Positions 19,299 through 32,577 are shown, numbered from the stretch's first letter. The stretch: DNA of 64,000 nt from Arthrobacter sp. Soil762 (GCF_001428335.1 NZ_LMSG01000005.1:21014-85013); one strand, 5' to 3'. Program-made: numbers and translations. The notes: generated from the letters alone by a model not told the origin.

Positions 19299-20720
19299 AT
19301 GACAGTAGACGAAGCCAACCACGCCAATACTGTCGGAAGTTCCTGGCGTCGGGTTGTGAGCCTGCTCGAGCAGGACGACCGCGTATCTCCACGGCAGCGG
19401 GGCTTTGTCATCCTGGCCCAGGCCCAGGGCCTGATCGGATCCACCCTCCTGGTGGCCGTACCCAACGAACTGACCCGCGAAGTCCTTCAGACCCAGGTCA
19501 AGGACGCCCTGGATGACGCCCTGCATAACGTTTTCTCCGAGGACATCCGCTGCGCGATCGACGTGGACACCGATCTGGTGCCGCTCCACACCGAGCCGGA
19601 ACCCGTCGTCGAACCTTCCTACTCGCCGGACCAGCTGATCGAACAGAAGCCGCAGCCGATGCTGCCGAGCACTTCCCACGAGTTCGGCCGGCTGAACCCC
19701 AAGTACGTCTTCGATACCTTTGTGATCGGTTCGTCCAACCGCTTTGCCCATGCAGCTGCCGTGGCCGTGGCCGAAGCGCCCGCTAAGGCCTACAACCCGC
19801 TGTTCATCTACGGTGATTCCGGGCTGGGCAAGACCCACCTCCTGCACGCGATCGGCCACTATGCCCGCCGCCTGTACAGCGGAATCCGGGTCCGGTACGT
19901 GAACTCCGAAGAGTTCACCAACGACTTCATCAACTCCATCCGCGATGACGAAGGCGCCAGCTTCAAGACCACGTATCGCAACGTGGACGTGCTGCTGATC
20001 GATGACATCCAGTTCCTGGCCGGCAAGGACCGGACGCTGGAGGAGTTCTTCCACACGTTCAACTCCCTACACAACAACAACAAACAGGTGGTCATCACCT
20101 CGGATCTGCCGCCCAAGCAGCTGGCAGGTTTCGAGGACCGGATGAAGTCCCGCTTCGAGTGGGGCCTCCTCACCGACATCCAGCCGCCCGAGCTAGAGAC
20201 CCGCATCGCCATCCTGCGGAAGAAGGCCCTCAGCGAAGGCCTCTCCGCCCCGGACGATGCCCTGGAATACATTGCTTCCAAGATCTCCAGCAATATCCGC
20301 GAACTCGAAGGCGCACTGATCCGGGTGACGGCATTTGCCAGCCTGAACCGCCAGCCGGTCGATGTTGCGTTGGCTGAGATGGTCCTGAAGGACCTCATCA
20401 CGGACGACGGCGCCCAGGAAATCACCTCGAGTCAGATCCTGATCCAGACGGCGGAGTACTTCAAGCTCACCATGGAGGAACTCTGCAGCAAGTCCCGGAC
20501 CCGCACGCTGGTGACCGCCCGGCAGATCGCCATGTACCTCTGCCGCGAGCTCACGGACATGTCCCTGCCGAAGATCGGCCAGGAACTCGGCGGCCGCGAC
20601 CACACCACGGTGATCCACGCAGACCGCAAAATCCGTGAGCTGATGGCTGAGCGTCGTGTGATCTACAACCAGGTCACCGAACTCACCAACAGGATCAAGC
20701 AGCAGCAGCGCAACTCCTGA
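19299..20720 (+). CDS. dnaA: Chromosomal replication initiator protein DnaA
   Basis: AAA+ protein that binds DnaA boxes and opens oriC. It has an N-terminal helicase-loading domain (1 to about 90), a Pro/Glu linker to about 130, Walker [16 protein letters not shown], Walker [14 protein letters not shown], and a C-terminal HTH with the DnaA signature [15 protein letters not shown]. The ATG at 19299 follows TTTTGAGGA; a TTG directly before it (19296) is in frame but less likely. The protein has 473 residues, with no sign of truncation. It is flanked by rpmH and by oriC-dnaN. Confidence 0.97.
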   Translation: MTVDEANHANTVGSSWRRVVSLLEQDDRVSPRQRGFVILAQAQGLIGSTLLVAVPNELTREVLQTQVKDALDDALHNVFSEDIRCAIDVDTDLVPLHTEPEPVVEPSYSPDQLIEQKPQPMLPSTSHEFGRLNPKYVFDTFVIGSSNRFAHAAAVAVAEAPAKAYNPLFIYGDSGLGKTHLLHAIGHYARRLYSGIRVRYVNSEEFTNDFINSIRDDEGASFKTTYRNVDVLLIDDIQFLAGKDRTLEEFFHTFNSLHNNNKQVVITSDLPPKQLAGFEDRMKSRFEWGLLTDIQPPELETRIAILRKKALSEGLSAPDDALEYIASKISSNIRELEGALIRVTAFASLNRQPVDVALAEMVLKDLITDDGAQEITSSQILIQTAEYFKLTMEELCSKSRTRTLVTARQIAMYLCRELTDMSLPKIGQELGGRDHTTVIHADRKIRELMAERRVIYNQVTELTNRIKQQQRNS

Positions 20721-21248
20721 GCCGTCGCCTCTATACCTTATTAACAGGCGCATGTGGATAACCCTGTGGATACTTAAGGGGACAACCGGGCTTAATGGGC
20801 TTAAAACCCTTAAGCCGCCTGTGGATCAGCGAAAACCCAAAAGTTGTTATCCCCATCCACAGCCTGTTTAAAACCTGCGTCACCCACAATCCATGAACAG
20901 GGCTTAACCGCTGGATCCTGCGGCCGAATCGAGTTATCCACAGTATCCACAGCAGTTATTAACACTACTAATCCCAAGAAATTGATTTCCCTCAAATAAC
21001 AATCTCGATCCGCACCCCGAACCGGCCCAGGCCCAAGGGCCTCCGGACCCCAGGCGTCCTGACCGGGGATGGGTTAATCAGCAGTCTTGCGGCTAAGCTG
21101 TCAGCAGCGCTCCCATCCTCGGGTTTCTTTGTGGTTCAGCACTCGATGAACCATGCAGGTTCCGTTGTTGGGGCGCCCCTACTTTTGGGCTCCCTGTGGG
21201 AGTTTCCGGTTCAGACAAGGCAGCAGCAATGAAAGGCGGCACCCTTCC
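20721..21248. other. oriC: oriC: dnaA-dnaN intergenic region
   Basis: DnaA boxes: TGTGGATAA at 20753-20761, TGTGGATAC at 20765-20773, GCCTGTGGATC near 20818, TTATCCCCA near 20846, TTATCCACA at 20934-20942 and GTATCCACA at 20943-20951. Directly after the last two comes an AT-rich stretch, about 20952-21003, the best candidate for the DNA unwinding element. The dnaN promoter must also lie here. Confidence 0.85.
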
Positions 21249-22373
21249 GTGAAGTTCAGAGTCGAACGGGACGTCCTGGCAGAAGCCGTCACCTGGACAG
21301 CCCGGTCGTTGTCTCCGCGGCCGCCGGTTCCAGTGCTGTCGGGCCTGCTCCTGAAGGCTGAAGCCGGCACGGTCAGCCTCTCGAGCTTTGACTACGAGAC
21401 CTCAGCCCGGCTGGAAATCCCCGCGGACATCACCGCTGAGGGAACCATCCTCGTTTCCGGACGCCTCCTCGCGGACATCTGCCGCAGCCTCCCTTCCGCA
21501 CCGGTGCTAGTGGAGACCGACGGCAACAAAGTGACGCTGACCTGCCGACGCAGCAGCTTCCACCTGGCCACCATGCCCGAGGCCGAATACCCGCCGCTGC
21601 CCGCGTTGCCCGCCATCAGCGGCACCGTGCCGGGTGACGCTTTTGCCCAGGCTGTGTCCCAGGTGATCATTGCGGCCAGCAAGGATGACACGCTCCCCAT
21701 CCTCACCGGCGTCCGGATGGAGATCGAGGACGATCTCATCACGCTTCTGGCTACCGACCGCTACCGTCTGGCCATGCGCGAAGTGCCGTGGAAGCCCACT
21801 ACCCCGGGAATTTCCACCAGTGCGCTGGTCAAGGCAAAAACCCTGAATGAAGTGGCCAAGACCCTTGGCAACAGCGGCGACATCAACCTCGCCCTTGCTG
21901 ACGATGACAGCCGCCTGATCGGTTTCGAAAGCGGCGGCCGCACCACCACGTCGCTGCTCGTGGATGGCGATTACCCCAAGATCCGCTCGCTGTTCCCGGA
22001 TTCCACCCCCATCCACGCAACGGTGCAGACGCAGGAACTTGTGGAAGCCGTCCGCCGGGTGTCGCTGGTGGCCGAACGCAACACTCCGGTACGCCTCGCC
22101 TTCACCGAAGGACTGCTGCACCTGGACGCCGGCACCGGCGAAGATGCCCAGGCCTCCGAAGAACTCGAAGCCCAGCTCTCTGGTGACGACATCACCGTCG
22201 CCTTCAACCCGCACTACCTGGTGGAGGGCCTGAGCGTCATCGAAACGAAGTACGTCAGGTTCTCCTTCACCACCGCGCCGAAACCCGCGATGATCACGGC
22301 CCAGGCAGACGCCGACGGTGAGGACCAGGACGACTACCGTTACCTGGTCATGCCCGTCCGCCTTCCCAACTAG
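21249..22373 (+). CDS. dnaN: DNA polymerase III beta sliding clamp
   Basis: Ring-shaped processivity factor of the replicase. The 374-residue protein begins VKFRVERDVLAEAVTWTARSL and shows the three-domain clamp pattern, including SKDDTLPILTGVRMEIEDD in domain 2 and YRYLVMPVRLPN at the very C-terminus, the usual clamp ending. The frame is open upstream to 21153, but the GTG at 21249 fits the family start and follows AAAGGCGG at acceptable spacing. It is separated from dnaA by the origin and followed by gnd. Confidence 0.96.
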   Translation: MKFRVERDVLAEAVTWTARSLSPRPPVPVLSGLLLKAEAGTVSLSSFDYETSARLEIPADITAEGTILVSGRLLADICRSLPSAPVLVETDGNKVTLTCRRSSFHLATMPEAEYPPLPALPAISGTVPGDAFAQAVSQVIIAASKDDTLPILTGVRMEIEDDLITLLATDRYRLAMREVPWKPTTPGISTSALVKAKTLNEVAKTLGNSGDINLALADDDSRLIGFESGGRTTTSLLVDGDYPKIRSLFPDSTPIHATVQTQELVEAVRRVSLVAERNTPVRLAFTEGLLHLDAGTGEDAQASEELEAQLSGDDITVAFNPHYLVEGLSVIETKYVRFSFTTAPKPAMITAQADADGEDQDDYRYLVMPVRLPN

Positions 22374-22496
22374 TCCCCACCGCCACCCTCGCCTCGCAAG
22401 CTCGGCCAGGGAACCCTGGCGGCGTGGGCCCAGACAGTCGGGTGTCATTCTGGGCCCCAAAACGACAACCGACACCCCGCGCAGAAAGAGACCCAC

Positions 22497-23381
22497 GTGC
22501 ATATTGGACTGATCGGCCTTGGCAAGATGGGTTTCAACATGCGCGAACGCCTGCGCAAGGGCGGCATTGAGGTCACAGGCTTTGACCGCAACCCGGAGGT
22601 CACCGATGTTGCCTCCGTGAATGAGCTCCTTGCGGCCGTTCCGGCCCCGCGACTGATCTGGGTCATGGTTCCGTCAGGCGACATCACCGATGCCGTCATC
22701 ACCGAACTCGGGGACAAGCTCGACGCCGGCGACCTGGTGATCGACGGCGGCAACTCCCGCTTCACCGAGGACCAGAAACATGGTGCCGCTCTGGCTGAGA
22801 AGGGCATCCGTTTCGCCGACTGCGGCGTTTCCGGCGGAGTGTGGGGCCTCCAGAACGGGTACGGGCTCATGGCAGGCGGCGACGCTGCCGATATTGAGCG
22901 GGCCCTGCCGGTTTTTGATGTGCTCCGTCCCGAAGGGGAGCGGGCGGACAGCTTTGTCCACGTCGGCGGAATCGGTGCCGGACACTACGCCAAGATGGTC
23001 CACAACGGCATCGAATACGGCCTGATGCAGGCGTACGCCGAAGGCTACGAACTGTTGGCCGCCAAGGACATTGTTGACGACCTTCCCGGTACGTTCCGCG
23101 CCTGGCAAAAAGGCACCGTGGTCCGGTCCTGGCTGTTGGACCTGATGGTCAAGGCACTGGACGAAGACCCGGGACTGGAATCCATCGATGACTATGTCGA
23201 AGACTCGGGTGAGGGACGCTGGACCGTTGAGGAAGCTATCGCCAACGCTGTTCCGGCACCGGCCATTACGGCGGCTCTCTTCGCGCGATTCTCCTCCCGC
23301 GAGGAGAATTCGCCCGCCATGAAGATGGTTTCCGCGCTGCGCCACCAGTTCGGCGGGCATGCCACCCGTCCCGCCAAGTAA
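22497..23381 (+). CDS. gnd: 6-phosphogluconate dehydrogenase, decarboxylating (short form)
   Basis: Oxidises 6-phosphogluconate to ribulose 5-phosphate and CO2. The Rossmann motif GLIGLGKMGFNM is at residues 4-15, the substrate signature VIDGGNSRFTED follows near 81-92, and GVSGGVWGLQNGYGLMAGG and HNGIEYGLMQAYAEG carry the catalytic residues. At 294 residues it is the short class rather than the about 470-residue enzyme; cofactor preference is not determined here. The GTG at 22497 follows AGAAAGAGA. A gnd gene between dnaN and recF is a known actinobacterial arrangement. Confidence 0.93.
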   Translation: MHIGLIGLGKMGFNMRERLRKGGIEVTGFDRNPEVTDVASVNELLAAVPAPRLIWVMVPSGDITDAVITELGDKLDAGDLVIDGGNSRFTEDQKHGAALAEKGIRFADCGVSGGVWGLQNGYGLMAGGDAADIERALPVFDVLRPEGERADSFVHVGGIGAGHYAKMVHNGIEYGLMQAYAEGYELLAAKDIVDDLPGTFRAWQKGTVVRSWLLDLMVKALDEDPGLESIDDYVEDSGEGRWTVEEAIANAVPAPAITAALFARFSSREENSPAMKMVSALRHQFGGHATRPAK

Positions 23382-23426
23382 CCTCCACCCCGGGACCCGC
23401 GGGTTCCGAGAATTGTCGAACACCGC

Positions 23427-24629
23427 GTGTACCTAGAACACCTTTCGCTCACTGACTTCCGCAGCTACGCCCAGGTTGACCTTCCCCTCGAACCGGGGGT
23501 CACGGTGCTCGTCGGGGCAAACGGCATCGGCAAAACCAACCTCATGGAGGCCATCGGGTACCTGGCCACGCTCAGCTCGCACCGGGTCAGCTCCGACGCC
23601 CCGCTGCTGCGGTTCGGCACAGACCGCGCGCTGGTCCGGGCCCGCCTGGTCCGCGGCGGGCAGACCACGGTCCTGGAACTTGAGATCAACGCCACCCGCG
23701 CCAACCGGGGGCGGATCAACCGCAGTAATCCGGTCCGGGCCAGGGATCTCCTGGGGATCTGCCAGACGGTGCTTTTCGCCCCCGAGGACCTGGCGCTCGT
23801 CAAGGGAGATCCGTCCAACCGCCGCCGGTTCCTCGACGAGCTGATGGTCAGCCTCATGCCCCGGCACTCGGCGACCCGCACGGACTATGACCGGGTCCTG
23901 AAGCAGCGCAATGCCCTGCTCAAATCCGCCCGGGCCGGAAAATTCACTGCCGGGCACGAGGCCACCCTCGATGTATGGGACCAGCACATGGCCCGGGCGG
24001 GCGCCGAGCTGCTGCATGCACGGCTGGAACTGGTGGAACTGTTGAGCCCGCACCTGGCCAAGGCGTATGCCCAGCTCACGGATGGGTCCAAGGACGCCAA
24101 CGCCGTCTACCGGTCCACCCTCCAAAGCCTGATGGACGACGACGGCGGCGCGGCACCGGGTACCGGAGGCGGTTCGTTGGCGGACGGGTCGGCCGCTGCA
24201 GAAGATCTGCGGAACCTCACCGTGGAGGACCTCACCGGCCGCTATGTCCAGGCCTTTGCGGCCTCCCGCCGCAAGGAACTTGAGCGCGGAATTTCCCTGG
24301 TGGGGCCGCACCGGGATGAGCTCGAACTGATCCTCGGCGAAGCGCCCGCCAAGGGGTACGCCTCGCACGGCGAAACCTGGTCGATGTGCCTCTCCCTCCG
24401 GCTTGCTTCCTACTACGTCATGCTCGATGACGCGAGGACCGGCGGGTCTGCCCCGATCCTCATCCTCGACGACGTTTTCGCCGAGCTGGATGTACAGCGC
24501 CGGCGTAAACTGGCCGCAATAGTCTCCGGCGCGGAACAGGTCCTGGTGACCGCCGCCGTCGACGCCGATATCCCGGAGGAACTCTCCGGCCGGCGGGTGA
24601 AGGTCATCCCGGGAGGAATCGATGAATAA
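23427..24629 (+). CDS. recF: DNA replication and repair protein RecF
   Basis: SMC-like ATPase of gap repair that helps load RecA. The Walker A GANGIGKTNLMEAI lies at about residues 31-44, the signature segment SHGETWSMCLSLRLASYYVM near 312-331, and Walker B PILILDDVFAELD near 342-354. At 400 residues it is complete; the Gly/Ser/Ala-rich insert around residues 235-260 is a common loop position. The GTG start at 23427 gives the typical MYLEHLSLTDFRSY. The 3' end overlaps the next gene by 8 nt. Confidence 0.95.
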   Translation: MYLEHLSLTDFRSYAQVDLPLEPGVTVLVGANGIGKTNLMEAIGYLATLSSHRVSSDAPLLRFGTDRALVRARLVRGGQTTVLELEINATRANRGRINRSNPVRARDLLGICQTVLFAPEDLALVKGDPSNRRRFLDELMVSLMPRHSATRTDYDRVLKQRNALLKSARAGKFTAGHEATLDVWDQHMARAGAELLHARLELVELLSPHLAKAYAQLTDGSKDANAVYRSTLQSLMDDDGGAAPGTGGGSLADGSAAAEDLRNLTVEDLTGRYVQAFAASRRKELERGISLVGPHRDELELILGEAPAKGYASHGETWSMCLSLRLASYYVMLDDARTGGSAPILILDDVFAELDVQRRRKLAAIVSGAEQVLVTAAVDADIPEELSGRRVKVIPGGIDE

Positions 24630-25179
24630 GGATGAAAAGGGCGGGCTGCAGCCTGGCCGGGATCCTGACAACATCGACGCGCCGCAGGCTGCGCTGAACC
24701 GCATGCGTGAGGCCGCGGCCGCACGCGGCGAAATCCGCCGGAAGGCACCCCCCAAGGCCGGTGCCGCCAAGACAAAGGGCGGGATCCGGGATACCCGGGG
24801 TTTCAGCCAGTTCCACTCCACCGGCCGCGATCCGCTGGGACTTGGCAAAGTGGTGGGACGCCTCGTGGCCGAACGTGGCTGGAGCTCTCCGGTAGCGGTG
24901 GGTTCGGTCATGGCAGAGTGGGCCACGCTGGTTGGCCCGGAGATTTCAGCGCACTGCACCCCGGAGAGTTTCACCGATACCACCCTTCACGTGCGCTGCG
25001 ACTCGACGGCCTGGTCCACGCAGCTGCGGCTGCTGAGCAACAGCCTGCTGGAGAAGTTCCGCACGGAACTGGGCGATGGCGTGGTCACCAGCATCCAGGT
25101 GCTCGGCCCGTCAGCACCCAGCTGGCGCAAGGGCGGACGTACCGTCAACGGCCGCGGGCCGCGCGATACCTACGGTTAG
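24622..25179 (+). CDS. DUF721/DciA-family protein
   Basis: A 185-residue protein of the DUF721 family, related to DciA, which in many bacteria lacking DnaC helps load the replicative helicase. The N-terminal 75 residues are basic and low-complexity. The conserved domain (about 78-165) contains WATLVGPEISAHCTPESF, then TTLHVRCDSTAWSTQLRLLS with the family Trp and Leu pattern. It corresponds to Rv0004 of M. tuberculosis between recF and gyrB. The helicase-loading role is transferred from the family. Confidence 0.85.
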   Translation: MNKDEKGGLQPGRDPDNIDAPQAALNRMREAAAARGEIRRKAPPKAGAAKTKGGIRDTRGFSQFHSTGRDPLGLGKVVGRLVAERGWSSPVAVGSVMAEWATLVGPEISAHCTPESFTDTTLHVRCDSTAWSTQLRLLSNSLLEKFRTELGDGVVTSIQVLGPSAPSWRKGGRTVNGRGPRDTYG

Positions 25180-27647
<2,468 letters not shown>

Positions 27648-27707
27648 CCGGTTCCACCGAGTAGATATTCCAAACCCGACATATACCTGAAACGGAAAAT
27701 ATAAACG

Positions 27708-30386
27708 ATGAGTGACGAGACACCCGAGAACCCGGCGGAATCCGCCGATCTTCCGGAAACCGTTCTTGAAGGCGACGTGCTGGTTGACCGCGTGGAGCAG
27801 GTGGACCTGCAGACGGAAATGCAGCGCTCGTACCTGGACTACGCCATGGCCGTTATTGTGGGCCGTGCCCTTCCCGACGTACGCGATGGCCTCAAGCCCG
27901 TACACCGCCGCGTGCTGTACGCGATGTTCGACGGCGGTTACCGGCCGGAACGGTCCTTCAATAAGTGTGCCCGTGTGGTGGGCGAGGTCATGGGCCAGTA
28001 CCACCCCCACGGCGACACCGCGATCTACGATGCGCTGGTCCGCCTGATCCAGGATTGGACCATGCGCTATCCGCTGGCCCTGGGCCAGGGCAACTTCGGT
28101 TCGCCGGGCAATGACGGTGCCGCAGCCCCGCGGTACACCGAAACGAAAATGTCCCAGCTGGCCATGGAGATGGTCCGGGACATCGACGAGGAAACCGTCG
28201 ACTTCCAGGACAACTACGACGGCAAGAACCAGGAACCCACCATCCTGCCGGCGCGTTTCCCCAACCTGCTGGTCAACGGTTCGTCCGGCATTGCCGTGGG
28301 CATGGCCACCAACATTCCGCCGCACAACCTCCGCGAAGTAGCTGACGGCGTCCAGTGGTACCTGGCCAATCCGACGGCCAGCCGCGAGGAACTGCTCGAA
28401 GAGCTGCTGCTCCGTATCAAGGGACCCGATTTCCCCACCGGGGCAACGATTCTTGGCCACAGGGGCATTGAGGACGCGTACCGGACGGGCCGCGGCTCCG
28501 TCACCATGCGCGCCGTGGTCAACGTCGAGGAACTCCAGGGCCGCACGTGCCTGGTTGTCACCGAACTGCCCTACCAGGCCAACCCGGACAACCTGGCCAT
28601 CAAGATCGCCGAACTGGTCAAGGACGGGAAGATCTCCGGCATTGCGGACCTCCGCGACGAGACCTCCGGCCGCACCGGCCAGCGGCTGGTCATTGTGCTC
28701 AAGCGCGACGCCGTGGCCAAGGTAGTGCTGAACAACCTCTACAAGCACACCGACCTGCAGAGCAACTTCTCCGCCAACATGCTGGCCATCGTGGACGGGG
28801 TTCCGCGCACGCTGAGCCTGGACGCCTTTATCCGCCACTGGGTAACGCACCAGCTGGACGTCATAGCGCGCCGTACCCGCTACCGCCTGCGCAAGGCCGA
28901 AGAAGAGGCGCACATCCTGCGTGCCCTCCTGAAAGCACTGGACGCGCTGGACGAAGTCATCGCGCTCATCCGTGCCTCCAACACCACCGAAGCCGCACGC
29001 GACGGACTGATGCAGCTGCTGGACATCGACGAACTGCAGGCCCGGGCCATCCTGGACATGCAGCTGCGCCGCCTGGCAGCCCTGGAACGCCAGAAGATCC
29101 AGGACCGCCATTCCGAACTCGAGGCCCTGATCGCCGAGTACAACTCGATCCTTGCCTCCGAGGAACGCCAGCGCGAAATCATCAGCACCGAGTTGGGCGA
29201 AATCGTGGCCAAGCACGGTGATGACCGCCGCACCAAGATCCTGATGGGCTTCGACGGCGACATGTCCATGGAGGACCTGATCCCCGAAGAAGAGATGGTT
29301 GTCACCATCACCCGCGGCGGCTACGTCAAGCGCACCCGCAGCGACAACTACCGGTCGCAGCAGCGCGGCGGCAAGGGCATCAAGGGCGCCCAGCTCCGCG
29401 GCGATGACGTGGTGGAGCACTTCTTCGTGACCACCACCCACCACTGGCTGCTGTTCTTCACCAACCTCGGCCGGGTCTACCGGGCGAAGGCGTATGAACT
29501 GGTGGAGGCCGGCCGTGATGCCAAGGGCCAGCACGTTGCCAACCTGATGGCCTTCCAGCCGGACGAACACATCGCCCAGGTACTGGACATCAGGGACTAC
29601 CAGCAGGCTCCTTACCTGGTGCTGGCCACCAAGCGTGGCCTGGTCAAGAAGACCCGGCTGGAGGACTACGACACCAACCGTTCCGCCGGCGTCATCGCGA
29701 TCAACCTGCGTGACGAGGACGAGCTGGTTTCCGCCCAGCTGGTCTCCGAAACGGATGACCTTATGCTGGTGTCCCGCATGGGCCAGTCCATCCGCTTCAC
29801 CGCCACCGACGATGCCCTGCGTCCCATGGGCCGGGCCACGTCCGGTGTTACGGGCATGAAGTTCCGCGAGGACGATGAACTGCTGGCGGCGGACGTCGTT
29901 ACTGACGGTTCTTTTGTCTTTGTGGTCACCGAGGGCGGGTACGCAAAACGCACCGCGGTGGAGGAATACCGCCTGCAGGGCCGTGGCGGCCTCGGCATCA
30001 AGGTGGGCAAGTACCAGGAGGAACGGGGCCACCTCGTGGGCGCCCTGATTGTCCAGGAAGAGGACGAGGTCCTGGTGGTCATGGAAGGCGGCAAGGTTGT
30101 CCGTTCCTCGGTGGCCGGCGTACCTGCCAAGGGCCGCGACACCATGGGCGTTATCTTCGCGAAGCCGGACAAGAATGACCGGATCATTGAGGTCGCCAGG
30201 AACAGCGAACGCGGCCTCGAGGGCGAAGAATCCGTGGACGATGACGTAACGTTGGCTGAAGAGGCCGGGTCCCCCGAGGGATCCGCAGGGTCAGCAACAA
30301 CGGCAGAAACATCACCGGCTGTTGAGTCAGAGGACGCCTCCGGCGACGCTGAGCCGAACGAAGACTACACCGGAGGTAACGAGTGA
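27708..30386 (+). CDS. gyrA: DNA gyrase subunit A
   Basis: Breakage-reunion subunit of gyrase. The catalytic Tyr sits in AAAPRYTE, the quinolone-determining region reads [14 protein letters not shown], and the C-terminal beta-pinwheel contains the GyrA box QRGGKG, which separates it from ParC. The length is 892 residues, with an acidic Glu/Asp/Ser-rich tail of about 60 residues. The position equivalent to E. coli Ser83 is Thr and the Asp87 equivalent is Asp. The stop overlaps the GTG of the next gene by 2 nt. Confidence 0.97.
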   Translation: MSDETPENPAESADLPETVLEGDVLVDRVEQVDLQTEMQRSYLDYAMAVIVGRALPDVRDGLKPVHRRVLYAMFDGGYRPERSFNKCARVVGEVMGQYHPHGDTAIYDALVRLIQDWTMRYPLALGQGNFGSPGNDGAAAPRYTETKMSQLAMEMVRDIDEETVDFQDNYDGKNQEPTILPARFPNLLVNGSSGIAVGMATNIPPHNLREVADGVQWYLANPTASREELLEELLLRIKGPDFPTGATILGHRGIEDAYRTGRGSVTMRAVVNVEELQGRTCLVVTELPYQANPDNLAIKIAELVKDGKISGIADLRDETSGRTGQRLVIVLKRDAVAKVVLNNLYKHTDLQSNFSANMLAIVDGVPRTLSLDAFIRHWVTHQLDVIARRTRYRLRKAEEEAHILRALLKALDALDEVIALIRASNTTEAARDGLMQLLDIDELQARAILDMQLRRLAALERQKIQDRHSELEALIAEYNSILASEERQREIISTELGEIVAKHGDDRRTKILMGFDGDMSMEDLIPEEEMVVTITRGGYVKRTRSDNYRSQQRGGKGIKGAQLRGDDVVEHFFVTTTHHWLLFFTNLGRVYRAKAYELVEAGRDAKGQHVANLMAFQPDEHIAQVLDIRDYQQAPYLVLATKRGLVKKTRLEDYDTNRSAGVIAINLRDEDELVSAQLVSETDDLMLVSRMGQSIRFTATDDALRPMGRATSGVTGMKFREDDELLAADVVTDGSFVFVVTEGGYAKRTAVEEYRLQGRGGLGIKVGKYQEERGHLVGALIVQEEDEVLVVMEGGKVVRSSVAGVPAKGRDTMGVIFAKPDKNDRIIEVARNSERGLEGEESVDDDVTLAEEAGSPEGSAGSATTAETSPAVESEDASGDAEPNEDYTGGNE

Positions 30387-31054
30387 GTAATCCCGACTCA
30401 TATCCCAAGCCGAGCAGCAATGTCCCCGGCGGAACGCCGCCGCCCGCGGCCGCACCCCGGGTGAACGCTCCCGTCCGTCCGCAGCAGCGCCCACCTGCCC
30501 CTACCGGCGCGCCGGGGCAGCGGCCGGCCGTTCCCGGCCAGCGCCCTGCGCAGGACCGGGTTTCGGCAGGCCAGGCCGACCAGCGTGCCGGACAGGGCAG
30601 GCAGGCAGCAGCACAGGCCAGCCAGCGCCCAGTGCAGGGCCGGTCTCCGCAGGGCCAGCCCGGCCTGGTCAAGCCTGCACCCAAGGCCAAGGTCAGGCGT
30701 GCACGGCTGCTGGTCAGCAAGGTGGATCCCTGGTCTGTCCTGAAGATGGCATTCCTCCTGTCGGTGGCGCTGGGAATCGTCACCGTCGTGGCCGCCATCG
30801 TCCTCTGGACTGTCCTGGACCTCACCGGAATCTTTGACCAGGTGGACAGCCTCCTGGGCACCCTGGCAGGCTCCGAAGGCGGCGGGTTCGAACTGAAGAA
30901 GGTCGCATCCCTGGGCCAGGTGGCTTCCTTTGCCACGATCATCGCCGTGGTCAACGTTGTCCTGCTGACGGCGCTGTCCATGCTCTCAGCGGTGCTTTAC
31001 AACATCTCCGCAACGCTTGTTGGCGGCATCGGCGTTACCCTCACGGACGACTGA
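30383..31054 (+). CDS. DUF3566 transmembrane protein
   Basis: A 223-residue membrane protein corresponding in position to Rv0007, downstream of gyrA. The first about 105 residues are Pro/Gln/Gly/Ala-rich and probably disordered. The DUF3566 domain follows, with two helices: residues about 122-145 ([20 protein letters not shown]) and about 180-205 ([20 protein letters not shown]). The GTG at 30383 overlaps the gyrA stop and has GGAGGT upstream, so it is translation-coupled. Function is unknown; mycobacterial neighbours suggest a link to division or the cell envelope. Confidence 0.85.
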   Translation: MSNPDSYPKPSSNVPGGTPPPAAAPRVNAPVRPQQRPPAPTGAPGQRPAVPGQRPAQDRVSAGQADQRAGQGRQAAAQASQRPVQGRSPQGQPGLVKPAPKAKVRRARLLVSKVDPWSVLKMAFLLSVALGIVTVVAAIVLWTVLDLTGIFDQVDSLLGTLAGSEGGGFELKKVASLGQVASFATIIAVVNVVLLTALSMLSAVLYNISATLVGGIGVTLTDD

Positions 31055-31098
31055 AAACCCATAATTTCACCGGAATTTCTCCGGCGAAATGCCTCGAT

Positions 31099-31128
31099 TT
31101 GAGATCGGGCCGGGATGTGCTGTAAAGT
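31099..31128 (+). promoter_or_regulatory. Putative housekeeping promoter of tRNA-Ile
   Basis: TTGAGA at 31099-31104, an 18-nt spacer, then TAAAGT at 31123-31128; tRNA-Ile starts 26 nt downstream. Confidence 0.6.
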
Positions 31129-31153
31129 CATGTCTCGGCCCGATGAGGCATCG

Positions 31154-31227
31154 GGGCGTATAGCTCAGGCGGTTAGAGCGCTTCGCTGATAACGAAGAGG
31201 TCCCAGGTTCAAGTCCTGGTACGCCCA
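31154..31227 (+). tRNA. tRNA-Ile (GAT)
   Basis: Complete 74-nt cloverleaf. Acceptor arm GGGCGTA pairs with TACGCCC; D-loop AGCTCAGGCGGTTAGAGC; anticodon GAT in CTTCGCTGATAACGAAG; T-arm GGTTCAAGTCC. CCA is not encoded. The pairing with tRNA-Ala downstream of gyrA is conserved in actinobacteria. Confidence 0.97.
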
Positions 31228-31296
31228 CGGAACCTGTGCAGGTTCGAAGGAAGGTTCGGTTTGCTTCACGGCAGGCAGGACCGGAACGGGGAGCAT

Positions 31297-31413
31297 GTGA
31301 AGAAGTTGCTGGTACTTGCAGCTGCGATCGCAGGCGTCCTGCTCTACAGGAAAGCACAGGAATCCGAGGCCCGGAAAACAGTCTGGAGCCAGTCGACCGA
31401 CAAGGTCGAATAG
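31297..31413 (+). CDS. DLW-39 family small protein
   Basis: A 38-residue peptide too short for most gene finders. It starts MKKLLVLAAAIAGVLLYRKA, a single short membrane anchor, followed by a charged tail with a Trp (KTVWSQSTDKVE) at the place of the family's DLW motif. The GTG at 31297 has GGGGAG directly upstream. The position between tRNA-Ile and tRNA-Ala behind gyrA is where actinobacterial DLW-39 proteins are usually found. Function is unknown; the assignment rests on length, layout and context. Confidence 0.75.
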   Translation: MKKLLVLAAAIAGVLLYRKAQESEARKTVWSQSTDKVE

Positions 31414-31485
31414 GCCGGATTCCCGGACCGGGAGCTTGCAAAAGGCTCCACGGTTCTAGGGTATGATTGACGGGTTGCTTCTTAT

Positions 31486-31561
31486 GGGGGCATGGCGCAA
31501 TTGGTAGCGCACCTGCTTTGCAAGCAGGGGGTTCGGGGTTCGAGTCCCCGTGCCTCCACCA
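31486..31561 (+). tRNA. tRNA-Ala (TGC)
   Basis: Acceptor GGGGGCA pairs with TGCCTCC (one G-T). D-arm GGCGCAATTGGTAGCGC, anticodon TGC in ACCTGCTTTGCAAGCAGG, T-arm GGGGTTCGAGTCCCC. The 3' CCA (31559-31561) is encoded. Confidence 0.97.
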
Positions 31562-31566
31562 TAAGG

Positions 31567-31603
31567 AAGTCCCGGACAGCCGCAACGCTGTCCGGGACTT
31601 TTT
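31567..31603 (+). terminator. Intrinsic terminator after tRNA-Ala
   Basis: A perfect 14-bp stem (AAGTCCCGGACAGC with its complement) around a 6-nt loop, running into TTTTT. It ends the gyrA-side transcription unit. Confidence 0.92.
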
Positions 31604-31632
31604 CGTTAAAAGCAGAACAGTAGGGTTGAACG

Positions 31633-32577
31633 GTGAACTTTCTTCTTGCCGCCGTGGGCGTCCTGGGCGTGGCGTCGTCCGGGCCGTTGATCGCCGCGAC
31701 CCTCGGTGCCACCACCGTCAGTGCCCTCGCCATCGCCTTCTGGCGCAACGCCATCGGGGCCGCCGTCATGGCCACTCCCACCGTGGTCCGCGAACCCCGG
31801 CAGTTCGGCCGGATCACCGGCCCCGAGTTCCGCTGGTCGCTGCTCGCCGCCGTCGCCCTGGCCCTGCACTTTGCCTGCTTCATCACGTCCCTCCAGCTGA
31901 CCTCCGTTGCTGCCGCCACCGCCCTGGTCTGCCTGCAGTCGGCCTGGATTGCCGTCTTCCAGCTCTTCCGCGGCACCAGGCACCGCTGGCAGGTGCTGGC
32001 AGGGCTGGGGATCGCCTTTGGCGGTGTTGTCACCATCACCGGCTTCGACATGGGATCCTCGCCGGACGCGCTCCTGGGCGACCTGCTGGCCGTCGCCGGC
32101 GGGGCTCTGGCTGGCCTCTACACGCTCGCCGGCGGCAGGGCCCGGCAGACCATGACCACGGGAACGTACACCACGCTCTGCTACGGGATGTGCGCGGCCT
32201 TTGTGGCGGTGCTGGCGCTTTTCAGCGGCCAGCCGCTGGTGGGGTTCGACGCCGTTGGCTGGGTGGGGATCCTGGCCATCACCGTGTGTGCCCAACTGGT
32301 GGGCCACACAGCCTTCAATCACCTGCTGGCCACCATGAGCCCGCTGCTGGTGTCGATGATCATCCTGCTGGAGATCCCCGGCGCAGCCGTTCTGGCCGCG
32401 GTCTTCCTGCACGAGACCCTGCCCGCAGGCACCTACGGCGGGCTGGGGCTCATCCTCGTGGGCCTCGCCGTCGTGGTTCTGGGACAGCGGTCAGGCCTCA
32501 GGAAACGGCGCGAAGGTTCCGCCGCGCGTGGGGATGAACCGCCGTCGGACCGTCTGGCTGAACTCGGAACGGACTGA
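31633..32577 (+). CDS. EamA/DMT-superfamily transporter
   Basis: A 314-residue inner-membrane protein with ten hydrophobic helices in two repeated halves (EamA repeats), the drug/metabolite transporter fold. Second-repeat landmarks are VGHTAFNHLLATMSPLLVSMIILLEIPGAAVLAAVFLHETLP and the closing LILVGLAVVVLGQR. A hydrophilic tail of about 30 residues follows. The start is the GTG at 31633. The substrate cannot be predicted: members export amino acids, sugars or metabolites. It is converging with a glycosyltransferase gene, and both look like single-gene units. Confidence 0.88.
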   Translation: MNFLLAAVGVLGVASSGPLIAATLGATTVSALAIAFWRNAIGAAVMATPTVVREPRQFGRITGPEFRWSLLAAVALALHFACFITSLQLTSVAAATALVCLQSAWIAVFQLFRGTRHRWQVLAGLGIAFGGVVTITGFDMGSSPDALLGDLLAVAGGALAGLYTLAGGRARQTMTTGTYTTLCYGMCAAFVAVLALFSGQPLVGFDAVGWVGILAITVCAQLVGHTAFNHLLATMSPLLVSMIILLEIPGAAVLAAVFLHETLPAGTYGGLGLILVGLAVVVLGQRSGLRKRREGSAARGDEPPSDRLAELGTD